Of a stretch of DNA of 64,000 bases, positions 21,623 through 30,831 are shown in pieces (the first letter of the stretch is position 1; each line of letters opens with the position of its first letter). A program made the translations under genes and the position numbers. A model generated the notes under the pieces. That model was not told the origin of the DNA and did not search any database. It saw nothing but the letters and a program-made list of their open reading frames with translations. The stretch lies in contig NZ_SOHL01000003.1 in assembly GCF_004403985.1 (NCBI RefSeq), positions 135,212-199,211 on the forward strand. The letters are read 5' to 3'. This DNA is from Cryobacterium gelidum (GTDB lineage: Bacteria; Actinomycetota; Actinomycetes; Actinomycetales; Microbacteriaceae).

Positions 21623-21925
21623 TCACTTGATTTTCCAACAGTGGTTATGCCAATGCCGCCGGTTGGACAGGTCGGCGGCATCGCCGAGTACCCCATCGCC
21701 GCGCCACGTTACGATGTGCGCTGTTCCCGGCACGATCTCGAGGGTGCAGCCGGGGCACAGGTAGGTTTTAACCGCCTGTTTGGCGGGAACCGGCTGCACG
21801 TGCCACAGCCCGTCCCGACGAACCTCACTGCGCCGCCACCCCGCCAGCAGGTGATTGAGGCCGACGGCTTCGTCGTCGTGCTGCTGCTTGGCTTTGCGGC
21901 CTCGGGATCGATTGCTGCGCGCCAT
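21623..21925 (-). CDS. small Cys/His protein, zinc-binding in appearance
   Basis: A 100-residue protein with a basic N-terminus (MARSNRSRGRKAKQQH), then CPGC and a late HWHNHCW. The pattern CxxC...HxxHC fits a zinc-stabilised HNH-like fold. Close relatives in actinobacteria are often labelled ATP/GTP-binding protein without evidence. No catalytic role can be assigned. Confidence 0.65.
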   Translation of the reverse strand: MARSNRSRGRKAKQQHDDEAVGLNHLLAGWRRSEVRRDGLWHVQPVPAKQAVKTYLCPGCTLEIVPGTAHIVTWRGDGVLGDAADLSNRRHWHNHCWKIK

Positions 21926-21981
21926 GGGTCCAGTCTAAAGTGCGGCCCTGCGGCCGAACGCCAGCTGGTGCCGGCGGGTAG

Positions 21982-22644
21982 TCAGTACCAGCCGGAGGCC
22001 TTGGATTTCTCCCACGCGCCGCACGGTGTACCGTAACGGCCGGTGATATAGCCGAGGCCCCATTCAATCTGTGTTCCGGCGTTCGTGGCCCAGTCTTCGC
22101 CTGCCGACGCCATCTTGGAGCCGGGGAGCGATTGTGGGATTCCGTAGGCGCCGCTCGACCCGTTCTGCGCATTGACGCGCCAACCCGACTCTTTCTGCCA
22201 GAGCGAGACCAGGCAGTTGAACTGGTCCTCGCCCCATCCGCGGGCCGCGACGGCGTCGTAGGCGTAGGCCTGAGCTGACCCCGGATCGGGCACAGCGGCC
22301 GACGGCGCCGAGAAACTCGGCTTCTTCTTCTCGGCCGCGACGACAACCGGAACCGGTTTGGGCTTCTCGGTGACGACATAACCGTCCCGAGCGATGGTGT
22401 TGGTGTAACTGCCGGCTACGAGCACAGCCTGGGCCGGGCCACCATCGGTGGTGCTGCCGGCGATTTGAAAGTACGGCGATGCCGTAGCGCCCGAGTAGGG
22501 ATCGACCACGGTAACGAGCACGAATGCGAACGCTGCGGTGAACCCGAACAGAAAGTGCGCCGACTTCACCCGAGGTCCGGTTCGAGAAACACTTGGACGG
22601 GTCTTGGCCGGAACAATGTCGATTACGTGCTGATGCCTACCCAT
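21982..22644 (-). CDS. secreted lytic transglycosylase-like protein
   Basis: A 220-residue protein with a basic N-terminus, a signal anchor (about 28-46), a Lys/Pro/Val linker and a C-terminal transglycosylase-like domain (about 130-220). The domain reads SLWQKESGWRVNAQNGSSGA with GIPQSLPGSKM and GLGYITGRYGTPCGAW, the motifs of the small actinobacterial SLT/resuscitation-factor-like fold. The glutamate in QKESGW is the likely catalytic acid. It would act on peptidoglycan outside the cell. Confidence 0.85.
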   Translation of the reverse strand: MGRHQHVIDIVPAKTRPSVSRTGPRVKSAHFLFGFTAAFAFVLVTVVDPYSGATASPYFQIAGSTTDGGPAQAVLVAGSYTNTIARDGYVVTEKPKPVPVVVAAEKKKPSFSAPSAAVPDPGSAQAYAYDAVAARGWGEDQFNCLVSLWQKESGWRVNAQNGSSGAYGIPQSLPGSKMASAGEDWATNAGTQIEWGLGYITGRYGTPCGAWEKSKASGWY

Positions 22645-22698
22645 TTGTCCCCGACTCTATCGCACAAATTTACGACTGACCACGTCGTGGTCGCCAAC

Positions 22699-23406
22699 TC
22701 AGCGCACCGCGAGCATGACGTCGACAGCGCTGTCCAGCACAAGGTCTACCTGCGCCTCGCGGTATCCACCGCGCTCAGGGCGAAAGACGGCCGTGCGAAC
22801 TTCATCGACAGTGAGCTCGTGGCCGTGTCGGAAATGTTTCACCAATTTGTTGGCGAGACGGTCGACATCCGCCTTTTTATAGCCGACCGCCAGTACGCTC
22901 GCGCGCGTGAAACGCTGCCCGGGCGGGCGGCTGAGTCGGGCGACGAGCACGTTGGCCGCGCTTTCGGCGTCCGCCATCCAGGCCTGCTCTCCCCCGGCGC
23001 GCGTCGCCTGATCTCGTTCCCTTGCCGCGAAGGCGTCTTCGAGTCTTTCCAAGGCCGCATCAACGTGATCGGGAGAGTAACCGTCCCTGTGCATCGCGAA
23101 GGCAGTGTGGCGGATGCCCTCAGCCGTCAGGGCCGCACTGCCATGGCTTGCTTTCTTCTCGACCTTCTGGTGATCAGCAGTAGGAAAGACCCTGGTGTCG
23201 TCAGGGACCGGCGCCCCGGATACCGTTCGGTTGGGCTCGCCGCTGGCGGCAATGGTATCGACGGATTCGACGACACCGGTATCGGCGTCGAGCTCGTCGT
23301 CGTCGGGTTGGTCGTAGGCACGCCGAGCCGCATCCAGAAATGTTTCGACCTGGGTGACGTTATAACCGAGAGACTTCCGGCCCACTCGGGGAAATATGGT
23401 GCTCAT
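22699..23406 (-). CDS. DivIVA-domain repeat protein
   Basis: A 235-residue protein with four copies of a short DivIVA-type motif (GYNVTQVE, GYSPDHVD, GYKKADVD, GGYREAQVD) spread over its length, each followed by an amphipathic helix. This is the small actinobacterial DivIVA-domain family of unknown function, not the polar-growth DivIVA. The middle (about 45-85) is probably a disordered linker. It follows cdsA by 46 bp, which suggests an envelope role. Confidence 0.75.
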   Translation of the reverse strand: MSTIFPRVGRKSLGYNVTQVETFLDAARRAYDQPDDDELDADTGVVESVDTIAASGEPNRTVSGAPVPDDTRVFPTADHQKVEKKASHGSAALTAEGIRHTAFAMHRDGYSPDHVDAALERLEDAFAARERDQATRAGGEQAWMADAESAANVLVARLSRPPGQRFTRASVLAVGYKKADVDRLANKLVKHFRHGHELTVDEVRTAVFRPERGGYREAQVDLVLDSAVDVMLAVR

Positions 23407-23452
23407 AGCCTCTTGTCTCGTACGGAGTTTGTGGGGGAAAAATCGTTCTGGC

Positions 23453-24466
23453 TCACGCGAAGACCAGGTAGAGCGCGTATGCGGCAGCGGCCGACGGCAA
23501 GATCGAGTCCAGTCGATCCAGAAAACCGCCGTGACCGGGCAGCCACGAGCTCATGTCCTTGATGCCGAGGTCACGTTTGATGAGCGATTCGGCCAGGTCT
23601 CCAAAGGTGGCGGTCAGTAGGATGACCGCTCCAAAGATCAATCCGAACCACCACGCCTGGTCGAGCATGAAAATTGATAACAGGACGCCGGCAATCATGC
23701 AGATCAGCCCGGCACCGATAAAGCCCTCCCATGTTTTCTTGGGGCTGATCGAAGGCGCCATCGGATGCTTACCGAAATTGAGCCCGCTCACGTACGCGCC
23801 GGTATCCGCCGAAATAACCAGGATCAGGAAGGCGAGGGTCCACCATTGACCGTGCGGCTGAGCGACGAGCAGTACGGCGAAGCTGGCGAGAAAGACGACG
23901 TAGACCTGAATCAGGATGCCGCCACCCACGTCCCCGACGATGGAACGGGCCGAGGCTCGATGAGACGTAACCACGAGCAGGGCCAAACGCCACAGGCCGA
24001 TCAGCACGATGCCGCCGAGCATGACCAGCCATTGGCCGATCGCTCCGCCGTAGAACGCGGCCGGGACGATCGCGACCGCGGAGACAATCACGGGGATGCG
24101 CGGCACGTTTCGCCCGGCGTGCCTCAGGGCCTGGGCCAGTTCAAAGGCGCAGAATCCCACGATCACGACCGCGAAGATCATGAAGAGTTCTTTGATGATG
24201 ATGAGGCTCACGAGCATGGCGCCGCCGAGCACGAGTCCGATCAGGATGGCCAGAATAAGGTTGCGCCCGGTGCGGGCCTCGATGCGCTCGTTCGTCGCGT
24301 CGAGTTGGGCCCGGGTCGCCTGCACCTGGCGTTCAAAATCAGCCTTGGTGTTCTGCACCTGACGTTCGAAATCAGCGCGGGTCGATTTCACCTGCGCCCG
24401 GAACTCGGCGCGACTGACGCCGTGACCGCGTTTATGCGGCTGATCGTTCCCCGGTTTCTCGGTCAT
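23453..24466 (-). CDS. cdsA: phosphatidate cytidylyltransferase with coiled-coil extension
   Basis: CdsA makes CDP-diacylglycerol from CTP and phosphatidic acid in the membrane, the branch point for phospholipid synthesis. The 337-residue protein has about eight membrane segments and the family signature near the C-terminus (ESLIKRDLGIKD with LPGHGGFLDRLDS). The first 65 residues are an added cytoplasmic helix containing four 11-residue units (such as ADFERQVQNTK, ADFERQVQATR), a hendecad coiled coil absent from ordinary CdsA. It follows frr by 11 bp in the pyrH-frr-cdsA operon. Confidence 0.93.
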   Translation of the reverse strand: MTEKPGNDQPHKRGHGVSRAEFRAQVKSTRADFERQVQNTKADFERQVQATRAQLDATNERIEARTGRNLILAILIGLVLGGAMLVSLIIIKELFMIFAVVIVGFCAFELAQALRHAGRNVPRIPVIVSAVAIVPAAFYGGAIGQWLVMLGGIVLIGLWRLALLVVTSHRASARSIVGDVGGGILIQVYVVFLASFAVLLVAQPHGQWWTLAFLILVISADTGAYVSGLNFGKHPMAPSISPKKTWEGFIGAGLICMIAGVLLSIFMLDQAWWFGLIFGAVILLTATFGDLAESLIKRDLGIKDMSSWLPGHGGFLDRLDSILPSAAAAYALYLVFA

Positions 24467-24477
24467 CTGATCGTTCC

Positions 24478-25032
24478 CTAGATCTCGAGGAGTTCGGCTT
24501 CCTTGCGCTTGAAAGCGTCGTCAATGCCGTCCACGTGGCTCTTGGTGATCAGTTCGAGCTCTTTTTCGGCGCGACCCACCTCGTCGTCGCCAACCTCGCT
24601 CTTGAGCGCATCGAGCTCGTCTTTGGCCTTACGGCGAATATTGCGCACCGAGATGCGGGCATCCTCCGCCTTGGCCTTGACGATCTTCACGAATTCCTTG
24701 CGGCGTTCCGTGGTGAGTTCGGGCAGGGTAGCCCGGATGGTGGTGCCGTCGTTGCCGACGTTGGCGCCGAGGTTCGGGGTATCGCGGATGGCGATCTCAA
24801 TGTCGCGCAGCGCGGACTTGTCGTAGGGACCGATCAACATGGTGCGCGCTTCCTGGTTTTGCAGCGACGCGAGCTGTTCCAGCGGGGTGAGCGTGCCGTA
24901 GTAGCTCACCAGGATCTTCGCGAACATCTGCGGGTTGGCGCGGCCGGTTCGCACGGTGCCAAAGTCGTCTTTGGCGGCCTCGAGGGCCCGGTTCATGCGC
25001 GCAGTGGCGTCGGAAAGAACATCCGCGATCAC
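24478..25032 (-). CDS. frr: ribosome recycling factor
   Basis: RRF splits the post-termination ribosome together with EF-G. The 184-residue length and sequence ([30 protein letters not shown]) match the family throughout. GTG 25032 follows a strong AAAGGAG site. It lies 30 bp after pyrH and 11 bp before cdsA. Confidence 0.97.
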   Translation of the reverse strand: MIADVLSDATARMNRALEAAKDDFGTVRTGRANPQMFAKILVSYYGTLTPLEQLASLQNQEARTMLIGPYDKSALRDIEIAIRDTPNLGANVGNDGTTIRATLPELTTERRKEFVKIVKAKAEDARISVRNIRRKAKDELDALKSEVGDDEVGRAEKELELITKSHVDGIDDAFKRKEAELLEI

Positions 25033-25062
25033 GGTGACTCCTTTATTGGTGGTGGAACAATT

Positions 25063-25827
25063 CTAGTTGGAGACGCGGGTGCCCAGATCGGTGCCGAGGA
25101 TGGCCGCGGTGACGTTGCCCTCGGGCGCCATGCCGAACACCTGCATGGGCATGTGGTTGTCCATGCACAGGCTGAACGCGGTGGAGTCGACCACCTTGAG
25201 GCCGCGCTGCAGGGCCTCCAGATAGGTGATGTGGTGAATCTTCCGAGCATCCGGGTTGGTGCGCGGGTCGTCGGAATACACACCGTCCACGCCGTTCTTC
25301 GCCACGAGCACCACGTCGGCGTCGATTTCCAGGGCACGCTGCGCGGCCACCGTATCGGTCGAGAAGTAGGGCAGTCCCGCTCCAGCACCGAAGATAACAA
25401 CGCGGCCCTTTTCCAGGTGCCGTTCGGCGCGCCGCGGAATGTACTGCTCGGCGACCTGGGTCATCGAGATGGCGGACTGCACGCGGGTTTCGGCACCGGC
25501 CTGTTCCAGAAAGTCCTGCAGGGCGAGGGCGTTCATGACGGTGCCGAGCATGCCCATGTAGTCGGCGCGTCCGCGGTCCATACCGCGCTGGGAGAGCTCG
25601 GCGCCTCGAAAGAAGTTGCCGCCGCCGACGACGATGGCCACTTCGACCTGCTTGGCACCCTCGGCGATCTCCCGGGCCAGTGAGCTGACGACATCGGGAT
25701 TCACACCCACGGCGCCGCCGCCGAAGGCCTCACCGGACAGTTTGAGAAGCACGCGTCGTTTCTTCACAACCGCGGTCGGGTTTATCGGGCTGGTGTGGGG
25801 CATGGGCGAGCTGGCCGTGTCAGTCAT
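25063..25827 (-). CDS. pyrH: UMP kinase
   Basis: PyrH phosphorylates UMP to UDP and is an amino-acid-kinase-fold enzyme. The 254-residue protein shows [33 protein letters not shown] and [11 protein letters not shown]. About 20 extra N-terminal residues precede the conserved core. It starts behind the tsf terminator, so it probably has its own promoter in 25828-25900, and heads pyrH-frr-cdsA. Confidence 0.96.
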   Translation of the reverse strand: MTDTASSPMPHTSPINPTAVVKKRRVLLKLSGEAFGGGAVGVNPDVVSSLAREIAEGAKQVEVAIVVGGGNFFRGAELSQRGMDRGRADYMGMLGTVMNALALQDFLEQAGAETRVQSAISMTQVAEQYIPRRAERHLEKGRVVIFGAGAGLPYFSTDTVAAQRALEIDADVVLVAKNGVDGVYSDDPRTNPDARKIHHITYLEALQRGLKVVDSTAFSLCMDNHMPMQVFGMAPEGNVTAAILGTDLGTRVSN

Positions 25828-25906
25828 GTCGTGCGGGGCCTTCCGAGAGGGAGTACTACCAAACTACCGAGTGCGCGCGCGTACCCCACCGGGGCACACA
25901 CACAAA

Positions 25907-25942
25907 ACGGAGGCCGGATCGCTTTCGCAATCCGGCCTCCGT
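25907..25942. terminator. strong hairpin after tsf
   Basis: Perfect 13-bp arms (25907-25919 and 25930-25942) enclose a 10-base loop. T-rich sequence lies on the plus side (CATTTTTT, 25943-25950) and four A on the other side give TTTTG on the minus strand. It sits just past the tsf stop and should end the rpsB-tsf transcript before pyrH. Confidence 0.85.
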
Positions 25943-25951
25943 CATTTTTTG

Positions 25952-26779
25952 TTAGGCGCCGACCTTGAATCGGGCAAAGCCCGACACGGTCAGTTTTGCG
26001 TCGTCGAGAACCTTCGCGACGGACAGCTTGTTGTCCTTGGCGTAGTCCTGTTCGAGCAGTGCGACCTGCTTGAGGTAGGCCTTGACGCGTCCCTCAACGA
26101 TCTTGGGCAGTGCCGCTTCCGGCTTGCCCTCGTTCTTGGAGATCTCGGTGACGATCTTGCGCTCGGTCTCCACGAGGTCAGCAGGAACATCGCTCGCCGC
26201 GAGGTACTCGGGGTTGGCGAACGAAATGTGCTGGGCCACGCTGCGCGCGGTTTCCACGTCGGCTCCCGAGAAGCCGAGAACAACGCCAACCTGCGGAGGC
26301 AGGTCCTTGCTGGTCTTGTGCAGGTAGATCGAGAACAACTCGCCGTCGACAGCAGCGACACGGCGAAGTTCGAACTTCTCGCCGATGATGGCGGCTTCGC
26401 CGTCGATGAGCTCCGCAACGGTCTGGGTTCCGGCCGATGCGGCCAGTCCAGCCTCAACGTCGCGTGCGCCAGCAGCGGCGATCGCGTCGAGAACCTTGTC
26501 GGCCAGGACGACGAACTTGTCACCCTTCGCGACAAAGTCGGTCTCGCAAGCAAGCTCGATCATGAACGCGGTCGTGCCGATTTCCTTGGCAGCGACGAGT
26601 CCCTCCGAGGTGGAGCGGTCGGCGCGCTTGGCGTTGCCCTTGGCACCCTTGAGACGCAGGATCTCGATGGCCTTGTCCATGTCGCCGTCAGCTTCAACGA
26701 GGGCATTCTTGGTGTCGACCATTCCGGTGCCGAGGTTCTCGCGAAGAGCCTTGACGTTTTCGAGTGTGAAGTTTGCCAT
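25952..26779 (-). CDS. tsf: elongation factor Ts
   Basis: EF-Ts exchanges GDP for GTP on EF-Tu. The 275-residue protein has the N-terminal UBA-like domain (ENVKALRENLGTGMVDTKNALVEA), where TGMVDTKNAL is the EF-Tu-contacting signature, and the two core subdomains. It follows rpsB by 9 bp and ends at a strong terminator. Confidence 0.97.
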   Translation of the reverse strand: MANFTLENVKALRENLGTGMVDTKNALVEADGDMDKAIEILRLKGAKGNAKRADRSTSEGLVAAKEIGTTAFMIELACETDFVAKGDKFVVLADKVLDAIAAAGARDVEAGLAASAGTQTVAELIDGEAAIIGEKFELRRVAAVDGELFSIYLHKTSKDLPPQVGVVLGFSGADVETARSVAQHISFANPEYLAASDVPADLVETERKIVTEISKNEGKPEAALPKIVEGRVKAYLKQVALLEQDYAKDNKLSVAKVLDDAKLTVSGFARFKVGA

Positions 26780-26788
26780 CCGGGTTCC

Positions 26789-27727
26789 TTACTTGGTCTC
26801 GTCTGCAACAACGGTCGTGTCGTCAGCGACGGCAGCCAGTACGGCAGCAACGTCGGTGTCGGCGACAGCGTCGGCGATGGTGGACTCTGCAATGACGGCC
26901 TCGTCGGCGACGACAGTAGCGTCGGCAACCTTCTCGGTTTCGGCAGAGGACTGCGCAGGGGTTGTCTCGACGTCGGTGGCCTGAAGCAGTTCAGCTTCCC
27001 ACGCAGCGAGGGGCTCGACTTCGGCCTCCGGCTTGGCGTGACGCTGGATGAGTCCCTCGGCTGCGGCGTCCGCGATGATGCGGGTCAGCAGGCCAACGGA
27101 GCGGATGGCGTCGTCGTTGCCCGGAATCGGGTACTGCACGTCGTCGGGGTCGCAGTTGGTGTCGAGGATCGCGATGACGGGGATGCCGAGCTTGCGCGCC
27201 TCGTCAATGGCGAGGTGCTCCTTGTTGGTGTCCACAACCCACAACGCCGACGGGGTCTTCGTGAGGTTGCGGATGCCGCCGAGGCTCTTGTGCAGCTTGA
27301 CGAGCTCGCGCTTCTTGATGAGCATTTCCTTCTTCGTGAACCCGCTCTTGGCGGTGTCCTCAAAGTCGAGCTCTTCGAGTTCTTTCATGCGGGCCAGACG
27401 CTTGGAAACGGTCTGGAAGTTGGTGAGGAGTCCACCGAGCCAGCGCTGGTTGACGTAGGGCTGGCCCACGCGCTGCGCCTGCTCGGAGATGGATTCCTGG
27501 GCCTGCTTCTTGGTGCCGACGAAGAGAATGGTGCCGCCGTGGGCAACCGTCTCCTTGACGAAGTCATAAGCCTTGTCAACGAACCCGAGCGACTGCTGCA
27601 GGTCGATGATGTAGATGCCGGAACGCTCGGTGAAGATGAAACGCTTCATCTTCGGGTTCCAACGGCGGGTCTGGTGCCCGAAGTGCACGCCGCTGTCAAG
27701 CAGCTGGCGGATGGTTACGACGGCCAT
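26789..27727 (-). CDS. rpsB: 30S ribosomal protein S2
   Basis: S2 is a late-binding small-subunit protein. ATG 27727 ([20 protein letters not shown]) follows CAGGAG; an upstream open frame to 28168 is not translated from any visible site. At 312 residues it is longer than usual because of an acidic Ala/Val/Thr/Asp tail of about 60 residues. The leader holds a perfect inverted repeat at 27780-27801. Confidence 0.97.
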   Translation of the reverse strand: MAVVTIRQLLDSGVHFGHQTRRWNPKMKRFIFTERSGIYIIDLQQSLGFVDKAYDFVKETVAHGGTILFVGTKKQAQESISEQAQRVGQPYVNQRWLGGLLTNFQTVSKRLARMKELEELDFEDTAKSGFTKKEMLIKKRELVKLHKSLGGIRNLTKTPSALWVVDTNKEHLAIDEARKLGIPVIAILDTNCDPDDVQYPIPGNDDAIRSVGLLTRIIADAAAEGLIQRHAKPEAEVEPLAAWEAELLQATDVETTPAQSSAETEKVADATVVADEAVIAESTIADAVADTDVAAVLAAVADDTTVVADETK

Positions 27728-28061
27728 GTGCCGTACTCCTGTTCTGATGCGGGTTGGAAACCCACACCAATCGGTTTGTGCAATGATCGGTCGATCATTG
27801 CTCCTGGTGCCCGGCGCACGTCCGCCCTGTGACACGAAGATTCTCGTGAGACGGGACCGATTGAACGTGGCGGCCAAATGGGCACGCGTAGTCAGCGCAC
27901 AAAGCGCTGCTTCGAATAGCGTATCACCGCCGGGGGTTCGGAAGCGACCGGCTCTGTCTCCTCTGTCTCCTCTGTCTCCTCCACAGGCCCGGCACTTCAG
28001 AAGTGTGCACGAATCCGCCCGCTGCCCAGCCGAGAGCGAGGCCACGCGGCAGGCTGAGCAG
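27728..28061. promoter_or_regulatory. divergent region of rpsB and the M23 gene
   Basis: About 330 bp without a gene. It must contain the rpsB promoter and leader on the minus strand, with the inverted repeat at 27780-27801, and the M23 promoter on the plus strand. Three 9-bp copies of CTCTGTCTC lie at 27952-27978. Confidence 0.5.
27780..27801. promoter_or_regulatory. perfect inverted repeat in the rpsB leader
   Basis: Ten-base arms GCAATGATCG and CGATCATTGC are separated by two bases. It lies 53-74 bases before the rpsB ATG, between the probable promoter and the ribosome site. It could be a DNA operator or an RNA hairpin for S2 feedback. Confidence 0.5.
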
Positions 28062-28595
28062 ATGCAGAACCCACGCGTACTGGCGGCATCCGCTCTCATT
28101 ACTGTGATGGTGGTTTCTGGTGCCGGGCCGGCTTCCGGTGCCGCGCGGGCCGCGACGCCGTCGATCACTGCTCCGGCACGCGCTGAGGGCTGGCGGTGGC
28201 CGCTGGCGCAACCGCACCGAGTGACCCGGGCATTCGTCGCGCCGGAGTCGCCCTATGCGGGCGGTCATCGCGGGATCGATTTGGCGGCTGAGGCCCACGA
28301 GGAGGTCTTTGCTCCGCACGATGGTGTGGTGTCGTTTGCGGGCAGAGTCGTTGATCGGCCGCTGCTGTCAATCACGCAACCGGGTGATCTGATCGCGACC
28401 GTGGAGCCCGTGGTCGCCCTCGTCGTGGTAGGAGATCGCGTGCGAGCGGGGCAGGTGATCGGTACCGTGGCGACCGGTGGTCATTGCCCGCCCGGCTGCC
28501 TGCACTTCGGTGTGCGTCTGCACGGGTCGTACGTGTCGCCGCTGCTCTTTCTCGGCAATCTGTCCCGCGCGATCCTGCTGCCAGCGGCACGGTGA
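28062..28595 (+). CDS. secreted M23-family (LytM-like) protein
   Basis: A 177-residue protein with a signal peptide (residues 1-30, cut near SGAARA) and an M23 domain. The zinc motif is GGHRGIDLA and the second motif GCLHFGVRL, the CLHxG form seen in an actinobacterial subgroup. The usual histidine before LHF is a cysteine and the histidine of the central strand is replaced by glutamine (SITQPGD), so peptidase activity is doubtful; regulation of other wall hydrolases is an alternative. ATG 28062 is chosen because it directly precedes the signal peptide; a GTG at 28003 is in frame. Confidence 0.8.
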   Translation: MQNPRVLAASALITVMVVSGAGPASGAARAATPSITAPARAEGWRWPLAQPHRVTRAFVAPESPYAGGHRGIDLAAEAHEEVFAPHDGVVSFAGRVVDRPLLSITQPGDLIATVEPVVALVVVGDRVRAGQVIGTVATGGHCPPGCLHFGVRLHGSYVSPLLFLGNLSRAILLPAAR

Positions 28596-28647
28596 AGACG
28601 GCGGCACCGTACACGGCGGCACGGCGCGATGCTGTGCTCGGGCAGGG

Positions 28648-29640
28648 TCAGGCGCGGGGGTGGGCCAGTCGATAGCTGGCTTTGAGTCGTTCCGCCGACA
28701 CGTGGGTGTATATCTGGGTGGTGCCGAGACTGACGTGCCCGAGAAGTTCTTGCACCGCGCGTAAGTCGGCCCCGCCATCGAGCAAGTGGGTAGCTGCGGT
28801 GTGGCGGAGGGCGTGCGGTCCGGCCGGACCGGTGCCGGGAACCGCGGCGAGCAACGTTGCGACGAGGCGGTAGACCCCACGCACGCCGAGGCGCTGGCCC
28901 TGACGGCCCAGGAAAAGCGCGGTGGCGTTCGGTGCTGCAGTGACGGTCGGCACGGCCCCCGGCGACCCCGCGTTCCCGGTTCCCGCCGCTTCGGTTGCGA
29001 GCGTGTTCCGGGCCTGGCGCAGGTAGTCGACGAGGGCGCGCTGCGCCGGAACCCCGAACGGAACCACGCGTTCCTTCGCGCCCTTGCCGGTGACCCGTAC
29101 GGTCAACCGGTCCAGGTCGACGTCCGCGAGATCGAGGCCGACGAGCTCAGACACGCGCAGCGCTGAGGCGTAGAGCAACTCGACGATCGCTCGATCGCGC
29201 AGCGCGAGTGTCTCTCCCCCGGCGGTGCGCGATGCCAGCAGGTTGAGCAGGTCGGTCATTTGGGCATGGGTGATGACTCGCGGCAGGGTGCGTCCCGGCT
29301 TCGGCGAGCGCAGGCGGGCCGCCGGATCGGTGCTGTCGTCGTGGCTGAATGCGAGCCAGGCCGTGAAGCTGCGCGCCGACGCCGACCGGCGGGCCAGGGT
29401 GGCCCTGGCCAAACCGGCCTGGGTGGCAACCCACAGCCATTCCCGCATGAGTTCGAGGCTCAGATCGGCGGATGCCTGGTTGCCGCGGTCGGCAGCAAAC
29501 CTGGCAAGTTGGTCCAGGTCGGTGCGGTAGGCCCGCACGGTATGCACCGAGTAGCCGCGCTCAGCGGTGAGGTAGCGCAGAAAATCGTCAATGTCGTCGC
29601 TCAGGTGCACGGGTTGATTATCTCTGCCTGTCCTGCTCAT
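28648..29640 (-). CDS. xerC: tyrosine recombinase XerC
   Basis: XerC resolves chromosome dimers at dif with XerD. The 330-residue protein has the SAM-like N-terminal DNA-binding domain and the catalytic domain with ALRVSEL (Arg), GKGAKERVVPFG (Lys), HALRHTAATHLL, LGHVSLGTTQIYTHV (His and Tyr nucleophile). A 20-residue Ala/Gly/Thr insert lies in the catalytic domain after VDYLRQARNT. It is in the usual place beside dprA-rpsB and overlaps the phosphoesterase stop by 4 bp. XerC rather than an integrase is inferred from context. Confidence 0.9.
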   Translation of the reverse strand: MSRTGRDNQPVHLSDDIDDFLRYLTAERGYSVHTVRAYRTDLDQLARFAADRGNQASADLSLELMREWLWVATQAGLARATLARRSASARSFTAWLAFSHDDSTDPAARLRSPKPGRTLPRVITHAQMTDLLNLLASRTAGGETLALRDRAIVELLYASALRVSELVGLDLADVDLDRLTVRVTGKGAKERVVPFGVPAQRALVDYLRQARNTLATEAAGTGNAGSPGAVPTVTAAPNATALFLGRQGQRLGVRGVYRLVATLLAAVPGTGPAGPHALRHTAATHLLDGGADLRAVQELLGHVSLGTTQIYTHVSAERLKASYRLAHPRA

Positions 29641-30545
29641 TGCTGCCGCGAAAATGCCTGCCGGCGGTCGTGCGGCGAGAGGGCGGCCAGTTCATCAACG
29701 TAATCGGCTGAAAACTGCGTGACGGCGGTGAAAGCCCCGATCGGCACCTGCGAGTGAGTGATCTGGTCGGCGTAGACGTGCACGAGGTTGAGCGTCTGGC
29801 CGCCGTTCACCCCGGTTAGTGTGCGGTGAGGGGCGCTCAAATCCATCGTGTAGCAGGTGGCTGCCGCGACCGACACGGGAATGCCGGCAAACAGGCCCTG
29901 GGTGGAATAGTGCAGGTGCCCGCCGAGAATGGCCCGCACGTCACTGCCCGCCAGTACGGCAGCCAGTCGAGGCTGGTCTTGCAGCTCGAGCACGTTCATC
30001 AGCGGCAACGGCGTTGGAATGGGTGGATGATGCAGGGCCAAAATCGACCCGTGGCGGGCTGGCTGGTGGAGCACGTCGGTCAGCCAGGTCAATTGCGCGT
30101 CGGTGATTTCGCCGTGGTGATAGCCGGGAACGCTCGTGTCGAGGGCGATGATGCGCAGCCCATCGAGGTCGTGCACGTGGTCGACGGGCGACGCCAGCCC
30201 GACCGACGCTGCCTCGCCCAGCAGCACGCTACGAAAGGAGTCACGTTTGTCGTGGTTGCCCATCACCCAGATGATCGTGGCATTCCACTGGGCGGCGGCG
30301 GCCTCCACGATGCCGCGAATGCGGCGGTAAGCCTCTGATTCGCCCCGATCGGCCACGTCGCCGGTGAGGATGAGCGCATCGGGGCGGATACCCGAGCGGT
30401 GCAGCTGCTCGAGCGCGCGGTGCACGGTTTGGTCGGTGTCGACGGCGCCATAGAGCGGCGCGCTATTCGCGAGAAAATGGGTGTCACTGAGGTGTACGAG
30501 AATCTTCCCGGCGGGCGCATACTGGCCCAGCTGCACGGCTTCCAT
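29637..30545 (-). CDS. calcineurin-like metallophosphoesterase (CpdA-like)
   Basis: A 302-residue cytoplasmic phosphodiesterase. All metal-binding motifs are present: LSDTHF, LTGDVADRGE, VMGNHD, LALHHPP and GGHLHYS. The arrangement matches class III cyclic nucleotide phosphodiesterases such as CpdA and Rv0805, so cAMP is a possible substrate. It overlaps xerC by 4 bp (ATGA), an unusual coupling. Confidence 0.85.
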   Translation of the reverse strand: MEAVQLGQYAPAGKILVHLSDTHFLANSAPLYGAVDTDQTVHRALEQLHRSGIRPDALILTGDVADRGESEAYRRIRGIVEAAAAQWNATIIWVMGNHDKRDSFRSVLLGEAASVGLASPVDHVHDLDGLRIIALDTSVPGYHHGEITDAQLTWLTDVLHQPARHGSILALHHPPIPTPLPLMNVLELQDQPRLAAVLAGSDVRAILGGHLHYSTQGLFAGIPVSVAAATCYTMDLSAPHRTLTGVNGGQTLNLVHVYADQITHSQVPIGAFTAVTQFSADYVDELAALSPHDRRQAFSRQQ

Positions 30546-30831
30546 TGTTCACCTCTCGTCGGCTATTCAGCCTACGTGCATCCACCGACACCGATCGCAG
30601 CCATACCGCCCAGGACGTTGGCCTCACCACACAGTCCGCAGGAACACCAATACCGCTGGCGTCGACGCGGCCATTGTTCGTCTTCGCGATGGTCTGGAGC
30701 GCATCCAGATGTCGGGAAATGCTGGCAACCCGAAAAAGGGGTGCAGCAGCTGGCGCTGTCGCGTGTCACCGTGGGCCCGTCCGCAACCGGCGACCGGGGC
30801 GGATCTGACCGGGCGGGGCTATCATGGCGCC
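30546..30831. other. divergent intergenic region, no gene seen
   Basis: 286 bp between the phosphoesterase and the decarboxylase. It should carry both promoters. I see no conserved ORF, hairpin or repeat that stands out. Confidence 0.4.

Noticed and set aside
27952-27978. Three copies of CTCTGTCTC as a possible CRISPR or regulatory array
   Set aside because: Units are 9 bp with no spacers; this is a simple tandem repeat with no further support.
27728-28168. Extension of rpsB by about 147 codons
   Set aside because: S2 begins at [10 protein letters not shown] behind a good ribosome site; the extension crosses the M23 gene region.
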